NCBI GenBank assembly: GCA_965211775.1
Contig: OZ242974.1
Coordinates: 1,116,001-1,180,000, forward strand
Reading direction: 5' to 3'
From: Thiodiazotropha sp040506975
Lineage (GTDB): Bacteria > Pseudomonadota > Gammaproteobacteria > Chromatiales > Chromatiaceae
Length of the DNA: 64,000 bases
Positions within the stretch are counted from its first letter, which is position 1; each line of letters begins with the position of its first letter. The position numbers were made by a program, and so were the translations under genes. The notes under the pieces were generated by a model, which did no database searches, was not told the origin of the DNA, and was given only the letters and a program-made list of their open reading frames with translations. This document shows, in pieces, positions 48,742 to 58,607 of the stretch.

Positions 48742-48842
48742 GCATTGTGCGAGTAAATATTTTCCCGCTTGTGCCGTTATCTGTATTGGTTGAGGATTTT
48801 TGTTTTTGACGGATGGATGCGTCTTCCTATCGGGGAAAAGTC

Positions 48843-51107
48843 ATGTTCAGGAATATAGGTATCACACCGCGGTTTGTCATCGCCACAGTCCTGGCTGTTG
48901 TTATCGTTCTCGCGATCACCCTCTCGGCCGCCTTTAACTTCATGGGTGGTGCACTGCACTCGGCGGAAGAGAATGAGATGCAGGAGATCTTTAAAACCGT
49001 AGTGGCGGGGATCGAGTCTGAAGGGCGTCTCGCCAAGGCAATGAGTGCCTTGGTTGCCGGTATTCCCGAGGTTCAGAGCTATTTCGCCAAGCGTGACCGC
49101 ACCGCGCTGGAACAGCTCTTCGTGCCTGGCTTCCAGGTATTGAAAAAAGAGTATGGCGTGCGACAGTTTCAGTTTCATGAACCGTCGGCCATCTCTTTTC
49201 TGAGGGTTCACAAGCCGGCCAAGTTTGGCGATGATCTTTCCTCTTTCCGTCTCACCGTGGTGGAAGGTAATAAGAGTAAAAAGGCGATACAGGGCCTGGA
49301 GGTGGGAGTTGCCGGTCTCGGTGTGCGAGGATTGGTGCCTGTCAGTCATGATGGTCAGCATGTGGGAACCGTGGAGTTCGGCATGTCTTTCGGCCAGTCT
49401 TTTTTCGACGAGTATTCCAAAAATCATGGGATCGACATGGAGCTCCACATCAACCGCAACGGCACGATGGATAGGTTTGCCACCACCATGGCGGGGAATG
49501 ACCTTGTCGGTATGCAGCAGCTGAAGGGTTTGGGTGCCGAAAAGCACATTTTCGACAAGGGCGAACTCGACGGCAAGCCTGTCGCCTACTATGCGGCACC
49601 GGTAAAGAACTACTCAGGTGAGTCCATCGGTGTATTGGTGCTGGCCAAAGATCGTAGCTATTTCGCGGACTCCATGTCGAATCTGATGATGATGGTGATC
49701 GGGTTGGGTCTGTTCTCCGTATTGCTAATCGGGTCGATGGTGTGGCTGATCAGTCGTGGAGTGGTGAAACCGATTTGCGATGCCGCCGTAGCGATGGAAG
49801 GAATTGCCTCTGCTGAAGGTGATCTTACCGTGCGCATGGAGGAGTCGGGATCTGACGAGGTAACACGGCTGTCACGGGCCTATAATCTTTTTGCCGAGAA
49901 GACCGAGGGAATGATCAAGAAGGTCTCCAGTGCGACTGCGAATCTGAGTATCCGGATTGGTGATTTCGCCACACTGGCCGAGCATACCCGGGACGGCATC
50001 ACCAAGCAGCATGAGCAGACAACGCAGGTGGCGACGGCGATGACAGAGATGTCGGCGACGGTGCATGAAGTGGCGCAGAATACCACCCAGACTGCAGAGG
50101 CTGCACGGCAGGCCGACCAGCAGGCCAACAGCGGACGGGACGTAGTGAATGCAGTAACCAGCAGCATCAATTCTCTGGCTTCCGAAGTGGGCAGGGCGGT
50201 AGAGACGGTGCAGCATGTAGAACAGGACAGTGAGCGAATCGGATCGGTGCTCGATGTCATACGCGGAATCGCGGACCAGACCAACCTGCTGGCTTTGAAT
50301 GCAGCCATTGAGGCGGCCCGTGCCGGTGAGCAGGGACGGGGTTTTGCCGTGGTGGCCGATGAGGTCAGGACCCTGGCCAAGCGCACTCAGGACTCCACCG
50401 AGGAGATCCAGGAGATGATCGAAAGCCTGCAGACAGGTGTCAGAGAGACGGTCACGGTTATGGAGACCAGCCAACAACAGGCTGCCGAGAGTGTCGATCA
50501 GGCCGGCCGTGCGCATGAGGCCCTCGAGGAGATAACCCGGGTCGTCGATACCATCTCTCAGATGAGTTCCCAGATTGCAACCGCAGCCGAGGAGCAGAGT
50601 GCAGTGGCGGAGGATATCAATCGCAATATCGTCGACATTACCCATGTGGCTGAAGCGACCTCCCAGGATTCGGCCAAGAGTTATGATGCGAGTGAGGCGA
50701 TGTCGAAAGAGGTCGACCTGCTGGGTAAGTTGTTGTCGGATTTCAATACCGGGGATGCTCACTCCAATCAGTTGCAGCAGGCGATGGCCGCGCATCTGAG
50801 CTGGAAGACCAAACTGCGGGGATTTCTGGATGGCAAAGGGTCCTTGGATGAACGGGTCGCCTATAATCACAAGGCTTGCGGTTTTGGCGTGTGGTACGAA
50901 AATGTGGGGCGAAAAGAGCTGTCCCATATCAGCGAAATAAACCAGATAGAAAAGCCGCATAGAGAGCTGCATGAATTGATCAAGCGTATAGCCGACCTCA
51001 AGAACAGGGGTGATATGCAGGCTGCCGAGAGAGAGTATCAGCGGGTCGGTCCCCTCTCTGAAGAGATCGTACGCATGATGCAGGCTATTCAAAGCAAACT
51101 GAACTGA
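48843..51107 (+). CDS. Methyl-accepting chemotaxis protein with C-terminal CZB zinc-binding domain
   Basis: 754 residues from ATG 48843 (GGGGA upstream); an in-frame ATG at 48813 is an alternative. Membrane helix (about 8-30), large periplasmic Cache-like sensor domain (about 31-280), second helix (about 285-308), HAMP (about 309-362), and a cytoplasmic signalling domain whose hairpin tip matches IADQTNLLALNAAIEAARAG and is followed by GFAVVADEVRTLA. After the methylation helices comes a CZB domain (about 640-754) with AAHLSW, KACGFGVWY and EKPHRELH. CZB domains bind zinc and link chemoreceptors to metal or hypochlorous-acid sensing. Free-standing, no che genes nearby. Confidence 0.93.
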   Translation: MFRNIGITPRFVIATVLAVVIVLAITLSAAFNFMGGALHSAEENEMQEIFKTVVAGIESEGRLAKAMSALVAGIPEVQSYFAKRDRTALEQLFVPGFQVLKKEYGVRQFQFHEPSAISFLRVHKPAKFGDDLSSFRLTVVEGNKSKKAIQGLEVGVAGLGVRGLVPVSHDGQHVGTVEFGMSFGQSFFDEYSKNHGIDMELHINRNGTMDRFATTMAGNDLVGMQQLKGLGAEKHIFDKGELDGKPVAYYAAPVKNYSGESIGVLVLAKDRSYFADSMSNLMMMVIGLGLFSVLLIGSMVWLISRGVVKPICDAAVAMEGIASAEGDLTVRMEESGSDEVTRLSRAYNLFAEKTEGMIKKVSSATANLSIRIGDFATLAEHTRDGITKQHEQTTQVATAMTEMSATVHEVAQNTTQTAEAARQADQQANSGRDVVNAVTSSINSLASEVGRAVETVQHVEQDSERIGSVLDVIRGIADQTNLLALNAAIEAARAGEQGRGFAVVADEVRTLAKRTQDSTEEIQEMIESLQTGVRETVTVMETSQQQAAESVDQAGRAHEALEEITRVVDTISQMSSQIATAAEEQSAVAEDINRNIVDITHVAEATSQDSAKSYDASEAMSKEVDLLGKLLSDFNTGDAHSNQLQQAMAAHLSWKTKLRGFLDGKGSLDERVAYNHKACGFGVWYENVGRKELSHISEINQIEKPHRELHELIKRIADLKNRGDMQAAEREYQRVGPLSEEIVRMMQAIQSKLN

Positions 51108-51123
51108 TCTTTGTGTACAACCT

Positions 51124-51158
51124 GGCCCGCTGAGGCTTCTATGTTTGCTCAGCGGGCC
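51124..51158 (+). terminator. Terminator-like hairpin after the chemoreceptor gene
   Basis: 11-bp perfect stem GGCCCGCTGAG / CTCAGCGGGCC with a 13-base loop, then TTGTCATT. Between convergent genes. The weak T tract lowers confidence. Confidence 0.65.
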
Positions 51159-51165
51159 TTGTCAT

Positions 51166-52089
51166 TCATAGATCGGTACGATACAGCGCTGCCGTTTGCT
51201 GGGTTGGATAGAGCTCATCGAGCGGGATGGGCTGAGTGTTGGCCTGAATAATCTGACAATGGTGGCGCCGAAGCGCCCGTGGATGAGGTACGCCGCATGA
51301 GTGAGCGATCAGCCCGCTGCCGTAGTGAATCTTATCGACAAAGTTCTTTATTCGCAGCGCCTTCTGTTGTGGATTGAGTCCCCGTTGAAGACGCTTGTTG
51401 TGGGTGGTGATACCTGTGGGGCAGGTGTTTCTATTGCACTTCAAGGCCTGGATGCAACCTATCGCAAGCATAAAGCCGCGTGCCGAGGTGACAAAATCCG
51501 CGCCAACGCAGAATGCCCAGGCGGTTTCCGAAGGCGTGATCAACTTGCCTGATGCAATCACCTTGATGCGATCGCGCAGGCCATATCGCTGAAGGATATC
51601 GACTACTTTCGGCAAAGCCGCCTTGATGGGCAGCCCGACACTGTCCATCAGTGGCATCGGTGCCGCACCGGTGCCGCCGTCGCCACCATCGATGGTGACG
51701 AAGTCCGGTGCGCAGGCAATGCCGCATTGATGGATCTTTTCACACATCTCTTCTAACCAGGTATGGGCTCCGACCACGGTCTTGAAACCAACCGGCTTGC
51801 CGGAGAGGTCGCGCACAAGATTGATAAAGTCCAATAACTCTGAAAAGTTGGATATCTCGGGATGACGATTGGGTGATATGGAAGCCTCGCCCAGACGGCT
51901 GAACAGGGATCGAAAGCGGCCGATTACCGGAAAATTATGGCGGATAGCGTCCCTGGTCTGTGAGAGGTCGATGATGAACAGGATGACAACCAGCAATGCA
52001 GCACAGCCTATGACGAAGATAAACAGTGCTGAGAGTGCCGCTACACCCTGCATTGAAAAGAAACTGATCCAGTCCATCCCGGGTACCAT
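51166..52089 (-). pseudogene. FMN-binding glutamate-synthase-family protein with large internal deletion
   Basis: The frame is open from 52206, but the first 39 or so codons overlap a repeat, so Met at 52089 or 52077 is the likelier start. The N-terminal part has a membrane helix (ALFIFVIGCAALLVVILFII) and the HNFPVIGRFR block of the family. The sequence then jumps from FSRLGE directly to ASISPNRHPEI, which in relatives follows about 190 residues later. The retained C-terminal half has the FMN/synthase blocks GGDGGTGAAPM, VIASGKLITP, GADFVTSARGFM and CNRNTCPTGITTH. The missing segment carries the front half of the TIM barrel, so activity is unlikely. The deletion is in frame. Confidence 0.75.
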
Positions 52090-52141
52090 CTGTATGGTGT
52101 ATTGCCTGATTGTTATACGCAACGGAGAGGGGCTTGGATTT

Positions 52142-52162
52142 GGATTGGTGTTGACAGGCCCT
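52142..52162 (+). repeat. Degenerate partial copy of the 31-bp repeat
   Basis: GGATTGGTGTTGACAGGCCCT differs at two positions from the last 21 bases of the 31-bp repeat seen at 38163 and 58341-58607. It lies at the 5' end of the FMN-synthase-family reading frame and supplies part of its apparent N-terminus (the residues GPVNTNP). Confidence 0.55.
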
Positions 52163-52358
52163 GGGAGCGCAGTCTCATGATTCCGCTTAAGGAAGCTTTG
52201 ATCCAATCAGGGATTTCATAACATTAAGCCGGAAAAAAACTGTTAGACTGGCAGAACAGTGGGAATAGGTACGGGTAAAATCAGATAATATCGAGAGATG
52301 ACCGGATGATACCCTGTGCAGCATTGGATGATAGAAACATTACCACCCTGAATCTGAC

Positions 52359-55238
52359 ATGGTTTTGCGTGTGAATCTGCAACAAGAGACAGAAAAACAG
52401 TGGCGGCAGTGGCAGCAGAAACTGAATGAAGCGGGACTGCCGATACCCCAGGAGGCCGAATTTCATCAGGCTGCGCTGAAGGTATGGGAGGCAAGCGATT
52501 ATGTGGTGCAGTGTGCGCTGCGTTATTTGGAATTGCTGCCGGATCTTTATCGGAGTGGGGATCTGAACAGCTCTTTCAGCGAAGGCGAAATATCGCAGCG
52601 TCTTGCGGTGGTGTTGAAGAGTGTCAGCGATGAAACGGGGCTTTCACAAACACTCAGAGATTTTCGTCGCCGTCAGATGGTGCGCATAATCTGGCGGGAT
52701 CTGGCCGGATTGGCGCCGCTGGATGAAACCTTGGAGGATCTCTCCGCACTGGCGGACAGTTGTATCGATCGGGCGCTGCAGAAGCTCTATGCCTGGTTTT
52801 GTGATCAGATGGGTACACCTCGAAATCAGGCGGGTGAAGCGCAATCGCTGGTGGTCCTTGGAATGGGTAAACTGGGTGCCAGGGAGCTCAATCTGTCCTC
52901 AGATATCGATCTGATCTTCGCCTATCCGGAAGGCGGACAAACCGATGGTCCACGGCAATTCACCAATGAGCAGTTTTTTATCCGCCTCTGCCAACGTCTG
53001 GTCCAGGTGTTGGACAATCATACGGGTGACGGTTTTGTGTTCAGGGTGGATACCCGGCTGCGTCCCTTTGGCAGTGTCGGGCCCCTTGCCATGAGTTTCG
53101 CCGCCATGGAGAGTTACTACGGCTCGCAGGGGCGGGAGTGGGAACGCTATGCCATGATCAAGGCGCGTGTGGTGGCGGGTGATTCGCCGTCCGGCGATGA
53201 GTTGATGGCTCTGTTGCGCCCCTTCGTCTACCGTCGGTATCTCGATTTTGGAGCGATTGAATCCCTGCGTGAGATGAAGCAGTTGATCAGCAATGAACTG
53301 CATAAAAAAGGCATGGAGGCCAATATCAAGCTTGGTCCCGGTGGTATTCGTGAGATTGAGTTCATCGGTCAGGCCTTTCAGCTGATTCGCGGTGGCCGGG
53401 ACAAGGAGCTCCAGATCAGGCCCATCCTGCTTGTGCTGCAATGCCTGCAGGAGCGGGGGCTGTTGCCGGAATATGCGGTGCAGGAGTTGAGTGAATCCTA
53501 CCGATACCTGCGCCTGGTGGAGAATCGCCTGCAGGCATGGCAGGACAGGCAGACCCATCTCCTGCCGGCGGATGAAGCAGGCAGGCTACGCTTGGCCCGA
53601 TCCATGGGATATACCTGCTGGGATGACTTCTCCGGCCAGCTTGAGCACTACCGCAGACGCGTTCAGGAACAGTTCGATATGGTGTTCGCCGCGCCGCAGA
53701 CATCGAGTGACGAGGAGACTCAACCACTTACCGGGGTCTGGCAGGACAGTGTAGATCAAGAGCAGGCGATTGAAGCCCTGCGGGCAGCAGGTTTCAGTAA
53801 CAGTGAACAGGCGTTACGGCAGTTGCATACATTTCGTGGCAGCCATGCCTACCGTCGACTGAGTACCAAGGGACGGGAACGACTCGATCAATTGATGCCG
53901 TTGCTGCTGGAGGCCGTGGGGCAATCGGAGTGGGCTGACGATACACTGCATCGGGTGACCGGCCTGCTCGAAGCGATCACCCAGCGAACCGCCTACATTG
54001 CGCTGCTGGTTGAGAATCCATTGGTACTCTCACAACTGGTCAAACTGACGGCGGTTAGCCCCTGGGTCGCCAATATGCTGACCCGGCACCCTATCCTGTT
54101 GGATGAACTGCTAGATCCAAGGCGTCTCTACTCCCCGCTGAAGCGTACTGAACTCAATGTGGAATTGGCGGATCAGCTTGCCCGTATCGACGAGGATGAC
54201 CTGGAGAGCCAGATGGAGTTGCTGCGTCTCTTCGCACAGAGTAACAGGCTGCGGGTTGCGGCGGCCGACATCGCCGAGCAGATTCCTTTGATGGTGGTCA
54301 GTGATTACCTGACCTGGACTGCCGAAAGTGTCATCGAACAGGTAATTCGACTCACCTACCGGGAGCTGGTGCGGCGCCATGGCCGGCCCCCAGGGCTGTC
54401 CCGGGATGAGACCGGTTTTGCGGTTGTCGGCTATGGCAAACTGGGTGGTATTGAATTGGGTTTCGGCTCCGATTTGGATATGGTTTTCCTGCATGGCTGC
54501 GCCGACAGGAACGCCTTCACGGACGGTGAAAAGCAGGTCTCCGTGGATGTCTTCTATGCCCGGATGGCGCAGCGCTTTATTCACATCATGACCACACGGA
54601 CGCCCTCCGGCATTCTCTATGACGTGGATATGCGGCTTCGGCCCAACGGCAATTCCGGAATGATGGTCAGTTCGCTTGAGACATTTGAGACCTATCAACG
54701 CAACAGTGCCTGGACCTGGGAGCATCAGGCGCTGGTGAGGGCGCGGGTAGTGGCGGGTGACAAGCGGATCAATGACCGCTTCGAAACGATCCGTCGCCAG
54801 GTGCTCGGCAGGCAGCGGGATCCGGCGCGGTTGCAGGGTGAAGTAGTGGAGATGCGCGAGAAAATGCGGGCCAGCCTGGATAAGAGCAACCCGGATCAGT
54901 TTGATCTCAAGCAGGGAACCGGCGGTATCGTCGATATAGAATTTATGGTTCAATACACGGTCCTCCGGTGGGCGCACGACTATCCCGAACTCCTGGTGTG
55001 GACAGACAACATTCGTCTACTGGAGACCATGAGCAAGCTCGGTCTGCTGAACGATTATTCGGCTGAGCGGATGATGGGGATCTACAAGGTACTGCGCGCG
55101 GCCTACCACCGCAGCGCATTGCAGGATCTGCCGGCTCTGGTCGAGATTGAAAAACTCGCCGAAGAGCGGGCGTTGGTACAGGGCATCTGGTCCTGTCTTA
55201 TGCAAAACAAAAAAACTGAACGAGAGATGTTCCAATGA
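52359..55238 (+). CDS. glnE: Bifunctional glutamine synthetase adenylyltransferase/deadenylase
   Basis: 959 residues, normal length. Two nucleotidyltransferase domains: the N-terminal deadenylase with GMGKLGARELNLSSDIDLIF (about 167-186) and the C-terminal adenylyltransferase with GYGKLGGIELGFGSDLDMVF (about 690-709), separated by a regulatory helical region. It adds or removes AMP on glutamine synthetase according to PII signals. Stop overlaps the ilvE start (ATGA), as often seen. Confidence 0.98.
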   Translation: MVLRVNLQQETEKQWRQWQQKLNEAGLPIPQEAEFHQAALKVWEASDYVVQCALRYLELLPDLYRSGDLNSSFSEGEISQRLAVVLKSVSDETGLSQTLRDFRRRQMVRIIWRDLAGLAPLDETLEDLSALADSCIDRALQKLYAWFCDQMGTPRNQAGEAQSLVVLGMGKLGARELNLSSDIDLIFAYPEGGQTDGPRQFTNEQFFIRLCQRLVQVLDNHTGDGFVFRVDTRLRPFGSVGPLAMSFAAMESYYGSQGREWERYAMIKARVVAGDSPSGDELMALLRPFVYRRYLDFGAIESLREMKQLISNELHKKGMEANIKLGPGGIREIEFIGQAFQLIRGGRDKELQIRPILLVLQCLQERGLLPEYAVQELSESYRYLRLVENRLQAWQDRQTHLLPADEAGRLRLARSMGYTCWDDFSGQLEHYRRRVQEQFDMVFAAPQTSSDEETQPLTGVWQDSVDQEQAIEALRAAGFSNSEQALRQLHTFRGSHAYRRLSTKGRERLDQLMPLLLEAVGQSEWADDTLHRVTGLLEAITQRTAYIALLVENPLVLSQLVKLTAVSPWVANMLTRHPILLDELLDPRRLYSPLKRTELNVELADQLARIDEDDLESQMELLRLFAQSNRLRVAAADIAEQIPLMVVSDYLTWTAESVIEQVIRLTYRELVRRHGRPPGLSRDETGFAVVGYGKLGGIELGFGSDLDMVFLHGCADRNAFTDGEKQVSVDVFYARMAQRFIHIMTTRTPSGILYDVDMRLRPNGNSGMMVSSLETFETYQRNSAWTWEHQALVRARVVAGDKRINDRFETIRRQVLGRQRDPARLQGEVVEMREKMRASLDKSNPDQFDLKQGTGGIVDIEFMVQYTVLRWAHDYPELLVWTDNIRLLETMSKLGLLNDYSAERMMGIYKVLRAAYHRSALQDLPALVEIEKLAEERALVQGIWSCLMQNKKTEREMFQ

Positions 55239-56161
55239 TGTCGACAATGGCAGACCGTGACGGTGTCATCTGGCTGGATGGCAAGATGGTTCCATGGCGT
55301 GAAGCTAAGACTCACGTCCTGACGCATACCCTGCACTATGGCATGGGGGTCTTCGAAGGTGTGCGGGCATACCACGCAGAAAAGGGCACGGCCATCTTCC
55401 GCCTGCAAGACCATACCGACCGGCTGTTTCGCTCCGCACATATCTTGAATATGCCGATGCCCTTTGATCGTGAAACCCTCAATCAGGCACAAATAGCGGC
55501 GGTCAGGGAGAATGATCTCGATTCAGCCTATATCCGGCCGATGTGTTTCTACGGTTCCGAGGGGATGGGGCTGCGGGCCGACAATCTCAAGGTACACTGC
55601 ATGGTGGCCGCATGGGAGTGGGGCGCCTATCTCGGGGCCGAGAATATGGAGAAGGGTATCCGCATCCGCGTCTCCTCATTTACCCGGCACCATGTCAACA
55701 TCACCATGTGCCGGGCCAAGGCGAACGGTAACTATATGAACTCCATGATGGCGCTTCAGGAAGCCCTGCATGACGGCTATGATGAGGCCTTGCTGCTGGA
55801 TGCCGAGGGTTATGTCATGGAGGGTTCCGGTGAAAATATCTTTATTGTGCGGGATGGCGTTATCTACACCCCGGATCTGACATCGGCACTGGACGGTATC
55901 ACGCGAAAGAGTGTCATCGAATTGGCTGAGCAGCGGGGCTACAAGGTTATCGAAAAGCGGATAACGCGGGACGAGGTCTACATTGCGGATGAGGCGTTCT
56001 TCACCGGCACCGCGGCGGAGGTGACACCGATACGTGAGGTGGATAATCGCCCGATCGGCAACGGTGGTCGTGGCCCGATCACGAATATATTGCAAAAGGA
56101 CTATTTCGATCTGGTTCACGGGCGTCTTGCATTCCACCCGGAATGGCTCGCATATGTCTGA
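55235..56161 (+). CDS. ilvE: Branched-chain amino acid aminotransferase
   Basis: 308 residues (class IV PLP fold). HTLHYGMGVFEGVRAY near the N-terminus, the PLP lysine in CRAKANGNYMNSMMA (about 160), EGSGENIFIV and GITRKSVIELA. Last step of Val, Leu and Ile synthesis. Overlaps glnE; a second Met five codons in (55247) is an alternative start. Confidence 0.97.
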   Translation: MMSTMADRDGVIWLDGKMVPWREAKTHVLTHTLHYGMGVFEGVRAYHAEKGTAIFRLQDHTDRLFRSAHILNMPMPFDRETLNQAQIAAVRENDLDSAYIRPMCFYGSEGMGLRADNLKVHCMVAAWEWGAYLGAENMEKGIRIRVSSFTRHHVNITMCRAKANGNYMNSMMALQEALHDGYDEALLLDAEGYVMEGSGENIFIVRDGVIYTPDLTSALDGITRKSVIELAEQRGYKVIEKRITRDEVYIADEAFFTGTAAEVTPIREVDNRPIGNGGRGPITNILQKDYFDLVHGRLAFHPEWLAYV

Positions 56162-56176
56162 TCAGGAGTATTGAGG

Positions 56177-56365
56177 ATGACGCAAACAGAGACTCAAGCA
56201 ACACAGCAAGATGCGCAAAAGGTCACACGAAATGATTTGCCTTTGAGCTGTCCAAGACCAGGTGAGGCATTGGCCGGATTACACCCACGGGTCTATCTGC
56301 CGATTGAAAGGACCGGCAGTGCTGTCTGCCCCTATTGCGGGACCCGCTATCAGCTGAGCGATTAG
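56177..56365 (+). CDS. zf-CHCC zinc-finger domain protein
   Basis: 62 residues from ATG 56177 with AGGAG 8 bases upstream. The C-terminal half has HPRVYLPIE and CPYCGTRYQL, with an earlier SCP cysteine (about 26): the CHCC zinc-finger arrangement related to the NDUFS6 accessory subunit of complex I. Small gene commonly found right after ilvE in gammaproteobacteria. Function in bacteria unclear. Confidence 0.9.
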   Translation: MTQTETQATQQDAQKVTRNDLPLSCPRPGEALAGLHPRVYLPIERTGSAVCPYCGTRYQLSD

Positions 56366-56676
56366 ATATAGGGGTGCCGGTTTGCGCCGCTCCCTGGTAA
56401 AGACAGGTATCTGCTACAATTCCTACCGTTATTGACCTCGCTATGGCGAACGGACGGCAGCTTAAAACCGGCAGATTTTACGGGTGCTTTCTGTTTGCGA
56501 TTATATGGGTCTATTCGCGGTCTTTGATTCTGCATAGAAAATTTCAGAATACGCATTAACACACTACCCGCAAGTCTTTACGGGACTTTGCATGATATAG
56601 CCTGGGCTATACTCGATCCTGCATATGGTGTTCAAACGTTGCGCATGGGTTTGGTGGGATCTCAAGGGGAAGATGT
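56366..56676. other. Intergenic region with a 16-bp palindrome
   Basis: No gene seen. A near-perfect palindrome TATAGCC-TG-GGCTATA (56596-56611) lies about 66 bases before the downstream lipoprotein and may be an operator. A small CCCG...CGGG hairpin precedes it. Confidence 0.3.
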
Positions 56677-58407
56677 ATGGCTTTCACTTCAACCGGTCAT
56701 ATTCTGAGACGGAGCATAGCAGTACTGGTATCTTCGTTATTTATGGCAGCCTGCCAGCAGAGCGGAGAGAATCAGCAGAGCCTACCTGACTCAAACGCTG
56801 ACTATGAACAAACAGTGGAGATCACTGAGCGCAGGCATGCCCAGCCTGTTTCGGCCAACTACCCGGAGACTGGCGTCGATGTCGGATGGGGCTGGGATTC
56901 AGATGAAGGCTTACCACAGCCGAATGTCTGCATCGAGTATTCCATCGAAGAGGATAAGGGTCAGACCAAATATATGACCATGACCGAGGTATCCGACAGT
57001 CGTCAGCTGATGCAAAGCATGAATATTTCAGCCGCCGCATCGGTGAAGACCATCGCCTACAAGGCAAGCGGTAGCGCAAAGTTTGCGAAAAATACGAAAA
57101 TAAACAGTTTCAGTTCCAACTTTGTGTTGAATGTGTCGGTGGACAATGGAGTTCGCTATGCAACACCACTCTTGCCCGGCAGTCGCGGCGAAATCAAGGA
57201 TCCGGAGACAAGAAAGACGCTGCCGGATGCAGGTTCCATCCGTTTGACCTCAGAGGCACTGCGGCTTGCGAAGAAGCGCGATCTGACCGCCTTTCTAAAC
57301 TATTGCGGTGACTCTTATGTAGCGGCGCTATATGGGGGGGCACGCCTGACTGCGGTCATCACAGTCAAAACGAGCAGCAAGAAGGAGAGTCAGGAGGCAT
57401 CCGCCAGTTTCAGCGGTTCCGGTTGGGGTGTGAATGTAAAAGCGAGCGCCAACGGTAAAAAAGTAGGATCCATTGAAAGCAAAAATGTCAGCATGCGTTT
57501 CTACCAGTCGGGCGGGCGAAAGGACAGGATTCCCGCATCGAAGGAGGACTTGCTGACAAAACTCGATACAATCACTACCGAAGCCGGCGACTACCCGGCC
57601 TACTATCGTGTTACCTTGATGCCTTATTCGGCCCTTGCCAATTGGCCGGAACGAACTATTCCGCTCGATCTGTCGGAGCTTGATCAGCTTGCCGATTATT
57701 GGGCGGCGTATTTGAAACTGTATGAGGATATCGAACATATCCTCGACCAATCGGATAAGTTTCAGGCGCTAAATGGGGAGGGACTGCTTATCCCTTTGAA
57801 CAGTGATGAAGACGCTATCAAACAACTGAAAAGCCTTCAGGATCTGGTGCAGGCGGACTTGAGTCGATTGCGGGATGATGCCCTGCAGTGCAGTATGCCG
57901 GAAGATGATTGCAGTTTTCGTGAGGAGCGATACCTGTCGCCCTATGCCTACCGCATTCAGATGCCCCTGCCGATGGAAATCACAGAGGCGAACAAGCAGT
58001 GTCCTTGCGCTGATGCCGGTCCCAAGGGTGAAAAGGCCAAGAATGCCGCCAGATTGGTTGATTACTATATTCGCAACCCGGTCAAACAGCTTTGTCTCGG
58101 CAATCCGGTCGATCCAGGCTGTCTCAGTAATGCCGCTATTGATCTTTGGGAGAAACGAGTGGGCAAGCGACTCATTGAATTGCCTGATGGTGACACGGCG
58201 GCCAAGCTCAACGACTTTATCATCAATAAGGGAGAGCAGGGCGGTGACTGGTTGGATGTGAATGAATCTCCACCCTATGCATGGCTCGATTCCGCCCGCA
58301 TCGAGGAGCATGAAAAGCCGCTGGATAAGCTATTGGCCTTAGGGCCTGTTAACACTAATCCAATTGGCCCTGCTGGGACTATTTTTTCGTCCAGCAAGGC
58401 AGAATGA
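56677..58407 (+). CDS. Lipoprotein with possible MACPF-like (pore-forming fold) domain; C-terminus encoded by a repeat
   Basis: 576 residues. Lipobox FMAAC places a lipidated Cys at 26. The central part (about 100-320) has features of the MACPF fold: YCGDSYVAALYGGARLTAVI resembles the conserved [YF]G.HYV...GG block, followed by alternating small and polar residues (KKESQEASASFSGSGWGVNV, about 232-251) typical of the membrane-insertion clusters. The C-terminal third is helical with three Cys pairs (CSMPEDDC, CPC, CLGNPVDPGC). The last 22 or so codons (LGPVNTNPIGP...) are read from the 267-bp repeat at 58341, so the original end is lost or replaced. Exact function unknown; a surface-attached perforin-like protein is the best hypothesis. 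Confidence 0.55.
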   Translation: MAFTSTGHILRRSIAVLVSSLFMAACQQSGENQQSLPDSNADYEQTVEITERRHAQPVSANYPETGVDVGWGWDSDEGLPQPNVCIEYSIEEDKGQTKYMTMTEVSDSRQLMQSMNISAAASVKTIAYKASGSAKFAKNTKINSFSSNFVLNVSVDNGVRYATPLLPGSRGEIKDPETRKTLPDAGSIRLTSEALRLAKKRDLTAFLNYCGDSYVAALYGGARLTAVITVKTSSKKESQEASASFSGSGWGVNVKASANGKKVGSIESKNVSMRFYQSGGRKDRIPASKEDLLTKLDTITTEAGDYPAYYRVTLMPYSALANWPERTIPLDLSELDQLADYWAAYLKLYEDIEHILDQSDKFQALNGEGLLIPLNSDEDAIKQLKSLQDLVQADLSRLRDDALQCSMPEDDCSFREERYLSPYAYRIQMPLPMEITEANKQCPCADAGPKGEKAKNAARLVDYYIRNPVKQLCLGNPVDPGCLSNAAIDLWEKRVGKRLIELPDGDTAAKLNDFIINKGEQGGDWLDVNESPPYAWLDSARIEEHEKPLDKLLALGPVNTNPIGPAGTIFSSSKAE

Positions 58408-58607
58408 GCGAGGTGTAGTTATACTACATGAGCGAATGATAACGCTGCTGGACGGAAAAATAGCCCCAGCCCTTTGGGTTGCGCCTGAAAAAGCGCCACT
58501 CGGCGTTGCTCGTCGTTCATTTGGAATCACCAAACCTCTCTCCTCGCGCCTTGATTGGCGCTTTTTCAGGCGCAACAGGGCCAATTGGATTAGTGTTAAC
58601 AGGCCCT
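58341..58607. repeat. 267-bp palindromic repeat with 31-bp terminal inverted repeats and two internal hairpins
   Basis: Perfect 31-bp inverted repeats at 58341-58371 and 58577-58607. Inside are hairpin A (arms 58372-58395 and 58447-58470, with GCTGGG...CGTCCAGC) and hairpin B (arms 58479-58498 and 58556-58575, TTGCGCCTGAAAAAGCGCCA and complement). No open frame of note. The design resembles a MITE or a composite REP/BIME element. It begins inside the 3' end of the lipoprotein gene. Confidence 0.85.

Noticed and set aside
49872..51092. 406-residue minus-strand frame opposite the chemoreceptor
   Set aside because: The plus strand has canonical chemoreceptor signalling and CZB domains; the antisense protein has His/Leu-rich composition typical of a shadow.
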